The notes: generated from the letters alone by a model not told the origin. Positions 7,651-16,841 are shown, numbered from the stretch's first letter. The stretch: DNA of 42,450 nt from Streptomyces adelaidensis (GCF_016598475.1 NZ_JAEMUX010000075.1:1-42450); one strand, 5' to 3'. Numbers and translations are program-made.

Positions 7651-8577
7651 ATGCAGCACGGCAAGTACCGGTTCATCGTGGGGTTTCTTGCGGTGCCCCT
7701 CGGACTTTACGCACTTTTCGTCGTCTGGCCTTTCATCCAGTCCATCTATTACTCGTTCACGGACTGGACCGGTCTGAGCCCCGAATTCAAGATGGTCGGG
7801 TTCGACAATTACGAGCGGATGCTCGACGACACGATCTTCTGGAAGTCGCTGCAGCACAGTCTTCTGTTCGCGTTGGTGCTGCCGGTGGTGACGATCGGTC
7901 TCGCGCTGTTCTTCGCCTTCATGATCAATGTGGGGGGCCGTCACCGGAAGGGCGGCCCGGTCGTCACCGGGGTCCGTGGCTCGTCCTTCTACAAGATCGT
8001 CTATTTCTTTCCGCAGGTGCTCTCGATCGCGATCGTGGCGCTGTTGTTCGCCTTCGCGTACAACCCGGACAGCGGCGCGATCAACTCGATCCTGCGGGGT
8101 ATCGGGCTGGACAGCGTCCAGCCACTGTGGCTGGGCGATCCGGACCTGGCCCTGTGGGCCGTGATGGCGGTGCTGGTCTGGTCCACGGTCGGCTTCTTCG
8201 TGGTCCTCTTCTCGGCGGGCATGGCCTCCATCCCGACGGAGATGTACGAGGCCGCCCTGCTCGACGGGGCCGGCCGCGCCACCACGTTCTTCCGGGTGAC
8301 CCTGCCCCTGCTGTGGGACACGGTGCAGTCCGGCTGGATCTACGTGGGCATCCTCGCCCTCGGCGCCGAGGCGTTCGCGGTCGTGCAGATCATGACGACC
8401 GGGCCCGGTGGCCCGGACTACTCGACCACGGTCATGGTCCTCTACGTGTACCAGAAGGCGTTCCGCGACGGGCAGGCCGCCTACGCCACCACGATCGGCG
8501 TCGCCCTGCTCGTCGTCACGCTGGCCTTCGCCGCCATCGTGATGCGGCTGGGCCGACGCGAGCGGCTGGAGTACTGA
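7651..8577 (+). CDS. ngcF: GlcNAc/chitobiose ABC transporter permease, MalF type
   Basis: One of the two membrane subunits that form the NgcEFG translocation channel. About 308 residues with six predicted membrane segments, the first at FIVGFLAVPLGLYALFVVW. The cytoplasmic EAA loop, which docks the ATPase, is EAALLDGAGRATTFFRVTLP. The ATG at 7651 is used here; an in-frame GTG at 7645 is equally open and both have only a weak GGGGTCGG-like ribosome site. It follows ngcE after an 85-base gap with a strong hairpin and precedes ngcG by only four bases, so the two permeases are clearly co-transcribed. Confidence 0.88.
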   Translation: MQHGKYRFIVGFLAVPLGLYALFVVWPFIQSIYYSFTDWTGLSPEFKMVGFDNYERMLDDTIFWKSLQHSLLFALVLPVVTIGLALFFAFMINVGGRHRKGGPVVTGVRGSSFYKIVYFFPQVLSIAIVALLFAFAYNPDSGAINSILRGIGLDSVQPLWLGDPDLALWAVMAVLVWSTVGFFVVLFSAGMASIPTEMYEAALLDGAGRATTFFRVTLPLLWDTVQSGWIYVGILALGAEAFAVVQIMTTGPGGPDYSTTVMVLYVYQKAFRDGQAAYATTIGVALLVVTLAFAAIVMRLGRRERLEY

Positions 8578-8581
8578 ATTG

Positions 8582-9505
8582 ATGAAGACCGCCGAGACCC
8601 CCGCCCCCGTACCGGCCGAGTCCGGTGCCTCCGTCGTCAAGGTCGACGGCCCGGCCGGGCCGCGTCGGAAGGAGAAGAAGCAGGGCGCCACCCTCAACGT
8701 CTTCTCGCACGCGATCCTGATCATCTGGGCGATCATGGTGGTGATGCCGTTGCTGTGGGCGGTGATGACGTCCTTCAAGGACGACCGCTCCATCTTCAGG
8801 TCACCCTGGTCGCTGCCGGACAGACTGCACTTCGACAACTGGTCGCGGGCCTGGACCGAGGCCAATATGAGCGACTACTTCCTCAACACGATCCTGGTGG
8901 TGGGGGGTTCGCTCATCGGCACGCTGGTGCTCGGTTCGATGGCGGCGTACGTGCTGGCCCGCTTCGACTTCCCGGGCAACCGCTTCATCTACTTCCTGTT
9001 CATCGGCGGCATGAGCTTCCCGATCATGCTGGCGCTGGTGCCGCTGTTCTACGTCGTGAACAACATGGGCCTGCTGAACACGATCCACGGCCTGATCCTG
9101 GTCTACATCGCGTACTCGCTGCCCTTCACGGTGTTCTTCCTGACGGCGTTCTTCCGCACACTGCCGACGTCGGTGGCGGAGGCGGCCTTCGTGGACGGCG
9201 CCTCGCACACGAGGACCTTCTTCCAGATCATGATGCCCATGGCCAAGCCCGGCCTGATCAGCGTCGGCATCTTCAACTTCCTCGGCCAGTGGAACCAGTA
9301 CATGCTTCCCACGGTCCTCAACACCGATCCGGACAAGCGGGTGCTCACCCAGGGACTCGTCCAGCTGGCCGTCAGTCAGGGCTACAAGGGCGACTGGTCC
9401 GGCCTCTTCGCCGGCCTGGTGATGGCGATGCTGCCGGTGCTGGCGGCGTACATCGTGTTCCAGCGGCAGGTGGTGCAGGGGCTGACGGCCGGGGCGCTGA
9501 AGTGA
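8582..9505 (+). CDS. ngcG: GlcNAc/chitobiose ABC transporter permease, MalG type
   Basis: The second membrane subunit of the NgcEFG importer. About 307 residues from the ATG at 8582 (an in-frame TTG lies three bases earlier). A hydrophilic N-terminal tail of about 35 residues precedes six membrane segments. The EAA loop reads EAAFVDGASHTRTFFQIMMP. The gene is packed directly behind ngcF. No ATPase gene follows; instead a 252-base gap separates it from the ROK regulator. A small AGGCGG/CCGCCT hairpin (9518-9531) lies just after the stop but is too short to call a terminator. Confidence 0.88.
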   Translation: MKTAETPAPVPAESGASVVKVDGPAGPRRKEKKQGATLNVFSHAILIIWAIMVVMPLLWAVMTSFKDDRSIFRSPWSLPDRLHFDNWSRAWTEANMSDYFLNTILVVGGSLIGTLVLGSMAAYVLARFDFPGNRFIYFLFIGGMSFPIMLALVPLFYVVNNMGLLNTIHGLILVYIAYSLPFTVFFLTAFFRTLPTSVAEAAFVDGASHTRTFFQIMMPMAKPGLISVGIFNFLGQWNQYMLPTVLNTDPDKRVLTQGLVQLAVSQGYKGDWSGLFAGLVMAMLPVLAAYIVFQRQVVQGLTAGALK

Positions 9506-9757
9506 CTCTCCGGTACCAGGCGGGACCGCCTCACCTCTGCGACCCTGAAATAGACCGTGCGTGCGACCCTCAAGTAGCCGCAGAGTGACATTTAGTGGTC
9601 ATTCGGTGACCTCAGTTTCCGTCAAGGACTTGACTGCGGTAACCCGTTCAGCGGAGCTTGGAGTTCACAACTTGTAAGTGACCCGGGTTTCGCAGCTGTG
9701 AGCCGGGTCACGGGCGGCGTCGGGGTCGCCCGGCCTGGGACGGGAGTGGATGAGTCG
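9506..9757. promoter_or_regulatory. Promoter region of the ROK regulator
   Basis: Several repeats are visible. A 16-base direct repeat (TGCGACCCTGAAATAG at 9538-9553 and TGCGACCCTCAAGTAG at 9562-9577) has a 24-base period. GGTCA/TGACC flank TTCGG at 9597-9611. GTCAAGGACTTGAC (9621-9634) is a perfect inverted repeat. A looser GTGACCCGGG/CCGGGTCAC pair straddles 9678-9710. ROK repressors usually bind inverted repeats and often regulate themselves, so GTCAAGGACTTGAC is the best candidate autoregulatory site. Assignment is inferred. Confidence 0.4.
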
Positions 9758-10957
9758 ATGGAGACTCCGGGGTCGCAGTCGTCGCTGCACCGAGCAAATC
9801 TCGAACGCGTCGTCCGGGCGGTGCGCCTCGCCGGATCGCTGACGCAGGCGGAGATCGCCAGGACGACCGGCCTGTCCGCTGCCACGGTCTCCAACATCGT
9901 GCGCGAGCTGAAGGACCGTGGAACCGTCGAGGTCACGCCCACATCGGCGGGTGGCCGCCGGGCGCGCGCGGTCTCGCTCAGCGGGGACGCCGGCATCGTC
10001 ATAGGCGTGGACTTCGGGCATACGCATTTGCGCGTCGCGATAGGGAATCTCGCCCATCAGGTGCTCGCCGAGGAGGCCGAGCCGCTGGATGTGGACGCCT
10101 CCTCGACGCAGGGCTTCGACCGGGCGGAACAGCTGGTCACCCGGCTGGTCGAGGCCACCGGCGTCGACGCCTCGAAGATCGCCGGCGTGGGCCTCGGCGT
10201 GCCCGGCCCGATCGACGTGGAGTCCGGGACGCTCGGCTCCACCGCCATCCTGCCGGGCTGGACCGGCACCAAGCCCGCCGCCGAGATGCGCGCCCGCCTG
10301 GGCGTCCCGGTGCACGTGGACAACGACGCCAACCTCGGCGCCCTCGGCGAGCTCGTCTGGGGCAGCGGCCGGGGGGTGCGCGACCTGGCGTACATCAAGG
10401 TGTCCAGCGGCGTTGGTGCCGGACTGGTGATCGATGGCAAGATTTACCGGGGCCCGGGTGGCACAGCGGGAGAAATCGGGCATATTACTCTTGATGAATC
10501 AGGCCCCGTCTGTCGTTGCGGGAACCGCGGTTGCCTGGAGACGTTCGCCGCGGCGCGCTATGTGCTGCCGCTCCTCCAGTCCAGTCACGGCACCGATCTG
10601 ACCATGGAAGGCGTCGTGCGGTTGGCGAGGGACGGGGATCCGGGCTGCCGTCGGGTGATCGCCGATGTCGGCCGACACATCGGAAGTGGAGTCGCCAATC
10701 TCTGTAATTTGTTGAACCCGAGCCGCGTGGTTCTCGGTGGCGATCTCGCCGAGGCCGGAGAGCTGGTTCTCGGACCCATAAGGGAGTCGGTCGGCCGGTA
10801 CGCGATCCCGAGTGCCGCGCGTCAACTCTCGGTGTTGCCAGGGTCACTTGGCGGCCGAGCCGAGGTCCTCGGGGCCTTGGCCCTGGCCCTGAGCGAGATG
10901 GGTGATTCAACCCTTTTGGACGGGACCCTCACTGCAGCAACCCCTGCCTTCACTTAG
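9758..10957 (+). CDS. rok7B7: ROK-family transcriptional regulator (Rok7B7 type)
   Basis: A DNA-binding sugar-sensing regulator. The ATG at 9758 gives 399 residues; GTG at 9746 is an alternative. Residues about 10-70 form a MarR-like winged helix (LTQAEIARTTGLSAATVSNIV). The ROK domain begins near 82 with a phosphate-binding loop (GVDFGHTHLRVAIG). It contains the acidic motif VDNDANLGALGE (about 187-198) and the zinc-binding motif CRCGNRGCLE (about 251-260, consensus CxCGxxGCxE). It sits between ngcEFG and xylFGH, exactly the place of S. coelicolor Rok7B7, which represses xylose transport and affects carbon catabolite control and antibiotic production. The orthology is inferred from family and gene order; effector and operator cannot be read from sequence. 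Confidence 0.88.
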   Translation: METPGSQSSLHRANLERVVRAVRLAGSLTQAEIARTTGLSAATVSNIVRELKDRGTVEVTPTSAGGRRARAVSLSGDAGIVIGVDFGHTHLRVAIGNLAHQVLAEEAEPLDVDASSTQGFDRAEQLVTRLVEATGVDASKIAGVGLGVPGPIDVESGTLGSTAILPGWTGTKPAAEMRARLGVPVHVDNDANLGALGELVWGSGRGVRDLAYIKVSSGVGAGLVIDGKIYRGPGGTAGEIGHITLDESGPVCRCGNRGCLETFAAARYVLPLLQSSHGTDLTMEGVVRLARDGDPGCRRVIADVGRHIGSGVANLCNLLNPSRVVLGGDLAEAGELVLGPIRESVGRYAIPSAARQLSVLPGSLGGRAEVLGALALALSEMGDSTLLDGTLTAATPAFT

Positions 10958-11080
10958 AGAACGAAACACGCCGTTGCCAAGCCGTAAGGATTTACTTCTT
11001 GACGTCGCACGTGTGGCCGAGTTGACTTCCAGTCACCTCGGTCGCAGTGCTGCGGCCCGTGTCAGGGAGGCACAACCCAC

Positions 11081-12178
11081 ATGAACGCAACGATGCGTAG
11101 AGTCGTGATCGGCGCCACCGCGGTTTCGCTGGCGCTCTCCGTCGCCGCCTGCGGCAAGGCCGGCGACGACGACTCGGACAGCAGCGGAAGCGGTTCGGAC
11201 AGCAAGACCATCGGTCTGCTGCTCCCGGACAGCGTCACCGAGCGCTACGCGAAGTTCGACCGCCCGTTCTTCGAGGACAAGGTCGAGGAGCTGTGCTCCG
11301 ACTGCAAGGTCGAGTACGCGAACGCGGCCGGCGACGCGGCCAAGCAGGCCCAGCAGGTCAGCACCATGATCACCAAGGGTGTCAAGGTGATCGTGATCAG
11401 CGCCCAGGACTCCGCCGCCATCAAGTCCTCCATCCAGTCGGCGGTCGACAAGGGCATCAAGGTCGTCGCCTACGACCGTCTGGCCCAGGGCCCGGTCTCG
11501 GCGTACGTCTCCTTCGACAACGTCAAGGTCGGTGAGCTCCAGGGTGAGGCCCTGCTCACCGCGCTCGGCGACAAGGCGACCGCCAAGTCGAAGGTCGTCA
11601 TGATCAACGGTGACGACGCCGACCCGAACGCCGCGCAGTTCAAGGAAGGCGCCCACAAGGCCCTCGACGGCAAGGTCGACATCGCCTACGAGCAGTCCGG
11701 CCTGTGGAAGGACACCGTCGCCAGCCAGAAGATGTCCGCCGCCATCACGCAGATCGGCGCCAAGAGCATCGCGGGCGTCTACGCCGCCAACGACGGCATG
11801 GCCGGTGGTATCGCCACCACGCTCAAGGGCGCCGGGATCAGTGGCATCCCGCTGACCGGTCAGGACGCCGAGCTCGCGGGTATCCAGCGCATCGTCGCGG
11901 GCACGCAGTCCAGCACCGTCTACAAGGCCTTCAAGCCGGAGGCCGACGCCGCCGCCCAGCTCGCGGTGAACCTGCTGGAGGGCAAGGACATCAAGGACCT
12001 CGCCACCACGACGCTGACCAGCGGCTCCGGCGACAAGGTGCCCTCGCAGCTGCTGACCCCGGTGTCGGTCACCAAGGACAACATCAACGACACGGTGATC
12101 AAGGACAAGCTGTACACCGTCGCCGACATCTGCACCCCCGAGTACGCCAAGGCCTGCACGGCGGCCGGCCTCAAGTAG
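11081..12178 (+). CDS. xylF: Xylose ABC transporter binding lipoprotein
   Basis: The extracellular xylose-binding component of the XylFGH importer. The ATG at 11081 lies 10 bases after AGGGAGG and encodes 365 residues. A short signal peptide ends in a lipobox (VAAC) followed by a Ser/Asp-rich linker, so it is a lipoprotein. The mature part is a periplasmic-binding protein of the ribose/xylose type (SKTIGLLLPDS at the start, NDGMAGG in the middle). The 123-base gap before it carries two TTGAC elements, at 11000-11004 and 11023-11027, and is the likely target of the neighbouring ROK regulator. A 16-bp hairpin follows the gene. Confidence 0.9.
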   Translation: MNATMRRVVIGATAVSLALSVAACGKAGDDDSDSSGSGSDSKTIGLLLPDSVTERYAKFDRPFFEDKVEELCSDCKVEYANAAGDAAKQAQQVSTMITKGVKVIVISAQDSAAIKSSIQSAVDKGIKVVAYDRLAQGPVSAYVSFDNVKVGELQGEALLTALGDKATAKSKVVMINGDDADPNAAQFKEGAHKALDGKVDIAYEQSGLWKDTVASQKMSAAITQIGAKSIAGVYAANDGMAGGIATTLKGAGISGIPLTGQDAELAGIQRIVAGTQSSTVYKAFKPEADAAAQLAVNLLEGKDIKDLATTTLTSGSGDKVPSQLLTPVSVTKDNINDTVIKDKLYTVADICTPEYAKACTAAGLK

Positions 12179-12220
12179 CCACTTGAGGCGTGACCGCCCC
12201 GCGCGGTCCCGTAGAGACCT

Positions 12221-12270
12221 GTCCGACGCCCGCCCCACTTCAGACCCCGCTTCCGGGGCGGGCGTCGGAC
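12221..12270 (+). terminator. Intercistronic hairpin between xylF and xylG
   Basis: GTCCGACGCCCGCCCC (12221-12236) and its exact reverse complement (12255-12270) form a perfect 16-bp stem with an 18-base loop. It begins 43 bases after the xylF stop inside a 221-base gap before xylG. It should attenuate transcription into xylGH or protect the xylF 3' end, which would favour the binding protein. Confidence 0.75.
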
Positions 12271-12399
12271 GGAACCGCTGCCCGAGTGCGGCGGATCTGC
12301 GCATGTCCCCCTGTAAGCCTTGTGCGACAAGCACATTCCTCCGCGCCTGATCTCAAGCGCGGCATCCCCGCCGGTCAGGCGGCGAAGGAGATGGTTCAC

Positions 12400-13182
12400 G
12401 TGTCCGCTACGCCCGTGCTGGCGTTGCGCGGAGTCTCCAAGCGATTCGGTGCGGTTCAGGCACTCACCGATGTCGAACTGGAGGTTCACGCCGGAGAAGT
12501 GGTCGCCCTGGTCGGCGACAACGGCGCCGGAAAGTCGACCCTGGTCAAGACGATCGCGGGTGTGCATCCCATCGATGAGGGCGTCATCGAGTGGGACGGC
12601 AACCCGGTCAGCATCAACAAGCCGCACGACGCGCAGGGCCTCGGCGTCGCGACGGTCTACCAGGACCTCGCTCTGTGCGACAACCTCGATGTGGTCGGCA
12701 ACCTGTACCTCGGTCGCGAACTGCTCCGCAGGGGCGTCATCGACGAGGTGTCGATGGAGAAGAACGCCCGGGAACTGCTGAGCACGCTCTCCATCCGCAT
12801 CCCGAGCGTCCGTATCCCGATCGCCAGCCTCTCCGGTGGTCAGCGTCAGGTCGTGGCGATCGCCCGCTCTTTGATCGGTGACCCCAAGGTCGTGATCCTC
12901 GACGAGCCCACCGCCGCCCTCGGTGTGGAGCAGACCGCGCAGGTCCTCGACCTGGTCGAGCGGCTGCGCGACCGCAACCTCGGTGTCATCCTCATCAGCC
13001 ACAACATGGCCGATGTGAAGGCGGTCGCGGACACCGTGGCCGTGCTGCGCCTGGGCAAGAACAACGGTTCCTTCCCGGTGAAGGACACCAGCCATGAAGA
13101 GATCATCGCCGCCATCACGGGCGCCACGGAGAACGCCGTGACCCGTCGTGCGGGGCGTCGCACCACGGAGGCGGCAAAGTGA
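12400..13182 (+). CDS. xylG: Xylose ABC transporter ATPase
   Basis: The nucleotide-binding subunit that powers xylose import. The GTG at 12400 is chosen because GAAGGAG (12384-12390) lies nine bases upstream, whereas the in-frame ATG at 12391 directly abuts that site. The 260-residue protein has Walker A GDNGAGKST (about 39-47), ABC signature LSGGQRQ (about 145) and Walker B VVILDEPTAAL (about 164-174). It holds a single ABC domain, half the size of E. coli XylG, which has two, as is usual for actinobacterial versions. Its last codons overlap xylH by four bases (GTGA), so the two are translationally coupled. Unlike the ngc and mannoside importers here, this one has its own ATPase. Confidence 0.92.
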   Translation: MSATPVLALRGVSKRFGAVQALTDVELEVHAGEVVALVGDNGAGKSTLVKTIAGVHPIDEGVIEWDGNPVSINKPHDAQGLGVATVYQDLALCDNLDVVGNLYLGRELLRRGVIDEVSMEKNARELLSTLSIRIPSVRIPIASLSGGQRQVVAIARSLIGDPKVVILDEPTAALGVEQTAQVLDLVERLRDRNLGVILISHNMADVKAVADTVAVLRLGKNNGSFPVKDTSHEEIIAAITGATENAVTRRAGRRTTEAAK

Positions 13183-14516
13183 GCGACACGTCCAAGACCG
13201 TGAAGGACGATTCCGCCGGAACCGAGGGTGTCGTGAAGGGCCAGAAGACGGTCGCTCCCGCCGACGACCCCACGGCCGCCCCGGTCACCGTCGTCGACCC
13301 CCGGCTGCTGATCCGCGAAGAAGGCCTCAAGGGCTACCTCACCGAGTTCAAGCGCAAGATCAAGGGCGGCGAGCTGGGCTCGCTGCCGGTCTTCGTCGGC
13401 CTGATCGTCATCTGGACGATCTTCCAGCTGCAGAACGATCGTTTCCTCAGCGCCGGCAACCTCTCGGACATCAGCTACTTCCTGTCGGCCACCGGCATGC
13501 TCGCCATCGGTCTGGTGTTCGTGCTGCTGCTCGGCGAGATCGACCTGTCGGTCGGCTCGGTCAGCGGCCTCGCGTCCACGGTCTTCGCCGTCTTCGTGGT
13601 CACCCACGGCATGAACTCCTGGCTGGCGCTGATCCTCACGATCATCACCGGCATCGGCATCGGCGCCCTGCACGGCTGGTTCTTCGCGAAGATCGGCGTA
13701 CCGGCGTTCGTCGTGACCCTGGCCGGCTTCCTCGGCTGGAACGGTCTGATGCTGTGGCTGCTCGGTTCGAGCGGCACGATCAACATCCCGGACGACAAGG
13801 GTCCGGTCCAACTGCTGGGCCAAGGCTCCTTCTTCATGGACCAGGCCATCGTCGGCGCCTACATCCTGGCCGGCCTCGGTGTCGCGTCCATGGCCGTGGG
13901 CTCCTTCGGTGAGCAGCGCCGCCGCCGGGCGGCCGGGGTTCCGTACCGGCCCACCAGCGAGATCCTGCTGCGCGTGGGCGCCCTCGCGGTGGCGTCGTTC
14001 GTGGCCGCGGCCGTGCTGAACAACGCGCGGGGCGTCTCCAACGCGCTGGTCATCTTCCTCGCGTGCCTCGTCATCGTCGACTTCGTGCTGCGGCGTACGC
14101 CGTACGGCCGCAAGGTCTTCGCGGTCGGTGGCGGCATCGAGGCGGCGCGGCGCGCGGGTATCAACGTGCCGCTGATCCGGATCACCGTGTTCGGTATCTC
14201 CGGCATGTTCGCGGCGATCGGCGGCATGTTCTTCGCCGGTCAGACGGCGAGCGCGACGCTCAACGCCGGTGGCGGCAACACGCTGATGCTGGCCATCGCG
14301 GCCGCGGTCATCGGTGGCACCAGCCTCTTCGGCGGGCGTGGGTCGGTGTGGTCGGCGCTGCTGGGCATGCTGGTGATCCAGTCGATCCAGAACGGTCTCG
14401 ACCTGCTGAACATGAACACGTCGATCCAGTACATGATCACCGGTGCGGTGCTGCTGGGTGCGGTGGTCATCGACTCGGTCTCCCGCAAGAGCCAGAAGGC
14501 GGCGGGGCGCGCGTAG
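13179..14516 (+). CDS. xylH: Xylose ABC transporter permease
   Basis: The membrane channel of the xylose importer, BPD_transp_2 (RbsC/XylH) family. The GTG start at 13179 overlaps the xylG stop. The protein has 445 residues, longer than RbsC (about 320) because of a hydrophilic N-terminal extension of about 65 residues and a polar loop near 245-265 (GEQRRRRAAGVPYRPTSE). About ten or more membrane segments are visible. The family motif GGIEAARRAGINV and the Gly-rich SLFGGRGSVW are present. It is the last gene of the xyl operon; a 312-base gap with a dispersed repeat separates it from dxs. Confidence 0.9.
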   Translation: MSDTSKTVKDDSAGTEGVVKGQKTVAPADDPTAAPVTVVDPRLLIREEGLKGYLTEFKRKIKGGELGSLPVFVGLIVIWTIFQLQNDRFLSAGNLSDISYFLSATGMLAIGLVFVLLLGEIDLSVGSVSGLASTVFAVFVVTHGMNSWLALILTIITGIGIGALHGWFFAKIGVPAFVVTLAGFLGWNGLMLWLLGSSGTINIPDDKGPVQLLGQGSFFMDQAIVGAYILAGLGVASMAVGSFGEQRRRRAAGVPYRPTSEILLRVGALAVASFVAAAVLNNARGVSNALVIFLACLVIVDFVLRRTPYGRKVFAVGGGIEAARRAGINVPLIRITVFGISGMFAAIGGMFFAGQTASATLNAGGGNTLMLAIAAAVIGGTSLFGGRGSVWSALLGMLVIQSIQNGLDLLNMNTSIQYMITGAVLLGAVVIDSVSRKSQKAAGRA

Positions 14517-14828
14517 CGGTTTGCGGGGGCGCCGTCGGGGTCCTGCTCGTTGTCGGCTGCGGGTCGTCCGTGGGCTGGTCGCGCAGTTCCCCGCGCCCCT
14601 GGCGGGGGCGTCGGCGCCCCTCGATGGAACAAGTGCTCGGTGTCGAATGTGGCGCCGGGCACTTCTCTTTGTTGTCGGACGTTTCGTACGGGTACGTCTG
14701 CGCAGGATGGTCTACGGCCATTCGCGTGATGCGGGACCCACCGGCCCGGGGGTCGGGCGCGAACGCGGAAGAATTAGACTTCGACGAGCCCGGCAACGCT
14801 CGAACAGCACTATCGCAAGGAGGCACGG
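14517..14828. other. Intergenic region between xylH and dxs
   Basis: No gene seen. It contains a dispersed Streptomyces intergenic repeat (14574-14600) and then a moderately AT-rich stretch (about 14640-14800) that probably holds the dxs promoter. The dxs ribosome site AAGGAGG lies at 14817-14823. Confidence 0.55.
14574..14600 (+). repeat. Dispersed intergenic repeat, copy 1
   Basis: These 27 bases recur exactly, in reverse complement, at 37803-37829, and a 23-base core with one mismatch is at 30993-31015. All copies are intergenic. The core GCGCGGGGAACTGCGCGACC (on the minus strand here) is, to my knowledge, a very common Streptomyces intergenic repeat. Confidence 0.75.
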
Positions 14829-16748
14829 GTGCCGCTGCTGACCCGCATCAGGGGACCGCGCGATCTGGACCGGCTCAGCCTGGAGCAGCTGGACCAGCTG
14901 GCGGAGGAGATCCGGACCTTCCTCGTCGAGGCGGTGTCAAAGACCGGCGGTCATCTCGGCCCGAACCTCGGCGTGGTCGAGCTCACCATCGCGCTGCACC
15001 GGGTCTTCGACTCGCCCAAGGACAAGGTGCTGTGGGACACCGGCCACCAGTCCTACGTCCACAAGCTGCTGACCGGCCGCCAGGACTTCTCCAGGCTGAA
15101 GATGAAGGGCGGCCTGTCCGGCTACCCCTCGCAGGCCGAGTCCGAGCACGACGTCATCGAGAACAGCCACGCCTCCACGGTCCTCGGCTGGGCCGACGGC
15201 CTGGCGAAGGCCAACGAGGTGCTCAAACGCGACGACCACGTGGTCGCGGTCATCGGCGACGGCGCCCTCACCGGCGGTATGGCCTGGGAGGCGCTCAACA
15301 ACATCGCCGACGCCAAGGACCGCCCCCTGGTCATCGTCGTCAACGACAACGAGCGGTCGTACGCGCCGACCATCGGCGGGCTCGCCAACCACCTGGCCAC
15401 CCTGCGGACCACCGACGGGTACGAGCGGTTCCTGGCCCGGGGCAAGGACCTGCTGGAGCGGACGCCCGTCGTGGGCCGGCCCCTCTACGAGACGCTGCAC
15501 GGCGCCAAGAAGGGGCTGAAGGACTTCATCGCCCCGCAGGGCATGTTCGAGGACCTGGGGCTCAAGTACGTCGGGCCGATCGACGGACACGACATCGAGG
15601 CCCTGGAGTCCGCGCTCGCCCGCGCCAAGCGGTTCGGCGGGCCGGTCATCGTGCACTGCCTCACCGAGAAGGGCCGCGGCTACCAGCCCGCCCTCCAGGA
15701 CGAGGCGGACCGCTTCCACGGCATCGGCCCCATCCACCCCGACACCGGCCTGCCGGTGAAGGCCTCGGGCGCCGACTGGACCTCCGTCTTCGGCGACGAG
15801 ATGGTCCGGCTCGGCAAGGAGCGCGAGGACATCGTCGCGATCACGGCGGCGATGCTTCAGCCGGTCGGTCTGAAGAAGTTCGCGGACTCCTTCCCGGACC
15901 GCATCTACGACGTCGGCATCGCCGAGCAGCACGGCGCCGTGTCGGCGGCCGGCCTCGCCGCGGGCGGTCTGCACCCGGTCTTCGCGGTGTACGCCACCTT
16001 CCTCAACCGCGCCTTCGACCAGGTGCTGATGGATGTCGCCCTGCACAAGTGCGGTGTGACGTTCGTCCTCGACCGGGCCGGTGTCACCGGCACCGACGGG
16101 GCCTCGCACAACGGCATGTGGGACATGTCGATCCTCCAGGTCGTGCCCGGGCTGCGGCTCGCCGCGCCGCGCGACGCCGACCAGGTGCGCGCCCAGCTGC
16201 GCGAGGCGGTCGAGGTCACCGACGCGCCGACGGTGGTGCGCTTCTCCAAGGGCGCCGTCGGACCCGCCGTACCGGCCGTGGGCCGCGTCGGCGGCATGGA
16301 CGTACTGCGGGAGCCGGGCACCGACACCCCGGACGTGCTCCTCGTCTCCGTCGGCGCCCTCGCGCCGATGTGCCTGGAGATCGCCGGCCTGCTCGACAAG
16401 CAGGGCATCACCACGACCGTCGTCGACCCGCGCTGGGTCAAGCCCGTCGACGAGCACATGGCCCCGCTCGCCGACAAGCACCGCGTGGTCGTCACCGTCG
16501 AGGACAACTCCCGTGTCGGCGGCGTCGGTTCGGCCGTCGCCCAGGCGCTCCGCGACGCCGGTGTCGACCTCCCGCTGCGCGACTTCGGCATCCCGCCGCG
16601 CTTCCTCGACCACGCCTCCCGCGCCGAGGTGATGGCGGAGATCGGGCTCACCGCGCCCGACATCGCCCGCCAGGTCACCGGGCTCGTCTCCAAGCTCGAC
16701 GGCCGCCTCGAAGACACTCCCTCCGAGGTGGAGCCCGCGCGCGACTGA
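14829..16748 (+). CDS. dxs: 1-deoxy-D-xylulose-5-phosphate synthase
   Basis: Condenses pyruvate with glyceraldehyde-3-phosphate to 1-deoxy-D-xylulose-5-phosphate, the first step of the MEP isoprenoid pathway and a precursor for thiamine and pyridoxal. The GTG at 14829 follows AAGGAGG by five bases; 639 residues is standard. The thiamine-diphosphate motif begins GDGALTGGM (about 143-151) and ends at NN. The transketolase-like middle domain carries DRAGVTGTDGASHNG (about 415-430), and the C-terminal transketolase domain follows. S. coelicolor carries two dxs copies, one of them at this position after xylH; whether this genome has a second is not visible. A long hairpin terminates the gene. Confidence 0.96.
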   Translation: MPLLTRIRGPRDLDRLSLEQLDQLAEEIRTFLVEAVSKTGGHLGPNLGVVELTIALHRVFDSPKDKVLWDTGHQSYVHKLLTGRQDFSRLKMKGGLSGYPSQAESEHDVIENSHASTVLGWADGLAKANEVLKRDDHVVAVIGDGALTGGMAWEALNNIADAKDRPLVIVVNDNERSYAPTIGGLANHLATLRTTDGYERFLARGKDLLERTPVVGRPLYETLHGAKKGLKDFIAPQGMFEDLGLKYVGPIDGHDIEALESALARAKRFGGPVIVHCLTEKGRGYQPALQDEADRFHGIGPIHPDTGLPVKASGADWTSVFGDEMVRLGKEREDIVAITAAMLQPVGLKKFADSFPDRIYDVGIAEQHGAVSAAGLAAGGLHPVFAVYATFLNRAFDQVLMDVALHKCGVTFVLDRAGVTGTDGASHNGMWDMSILQVVPGLRLAAPRDADQVRAQLREAVEVTDAPTVVRFSKGAVGPAVPAVGRVGGMDVLREPGTDTPDVLLVSVGALAPMCLEIAGLLDKQGITTTVVDPRWVKPVDEHMAPLADKHRVVVTVEDNSRVGGVGSAVAQALRDAGVDLPLRDFGIPPRFLDHASRAEVMAEIGLTAPDIARQVTGLVSKLDGRLEDTPSEVEPARD

Positions 16749-16768
16749 CGCAATGAGTTGGGCCGTCA

Positions 16769-16808
16769 GGGCCGGTTTCGCCATCCTTTGCGGTGGTGGG
16801 ACCGGCCC
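16769..16808 (+). terminator. dxs terminator hairpin
   Basis: GGGCCGGT (16769-16776) pairs with ACCGGCCC (16801-16808), and the inner bases continue the stem with several G-T pairs around a TTTGC loop. It lies 20 bases after the dxs stop. Confidence 0.7.
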
Positions 16809-16841
16809 ATTCGCGTGAAACCGCTCGCGCCGGGGCACACG

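Noticed and set aside
9518..9531. Terminator after ngcG
   Set aside because: The AGGCGG/CCGCCT stem is only six base pairs with a two-base loop and no T-run.
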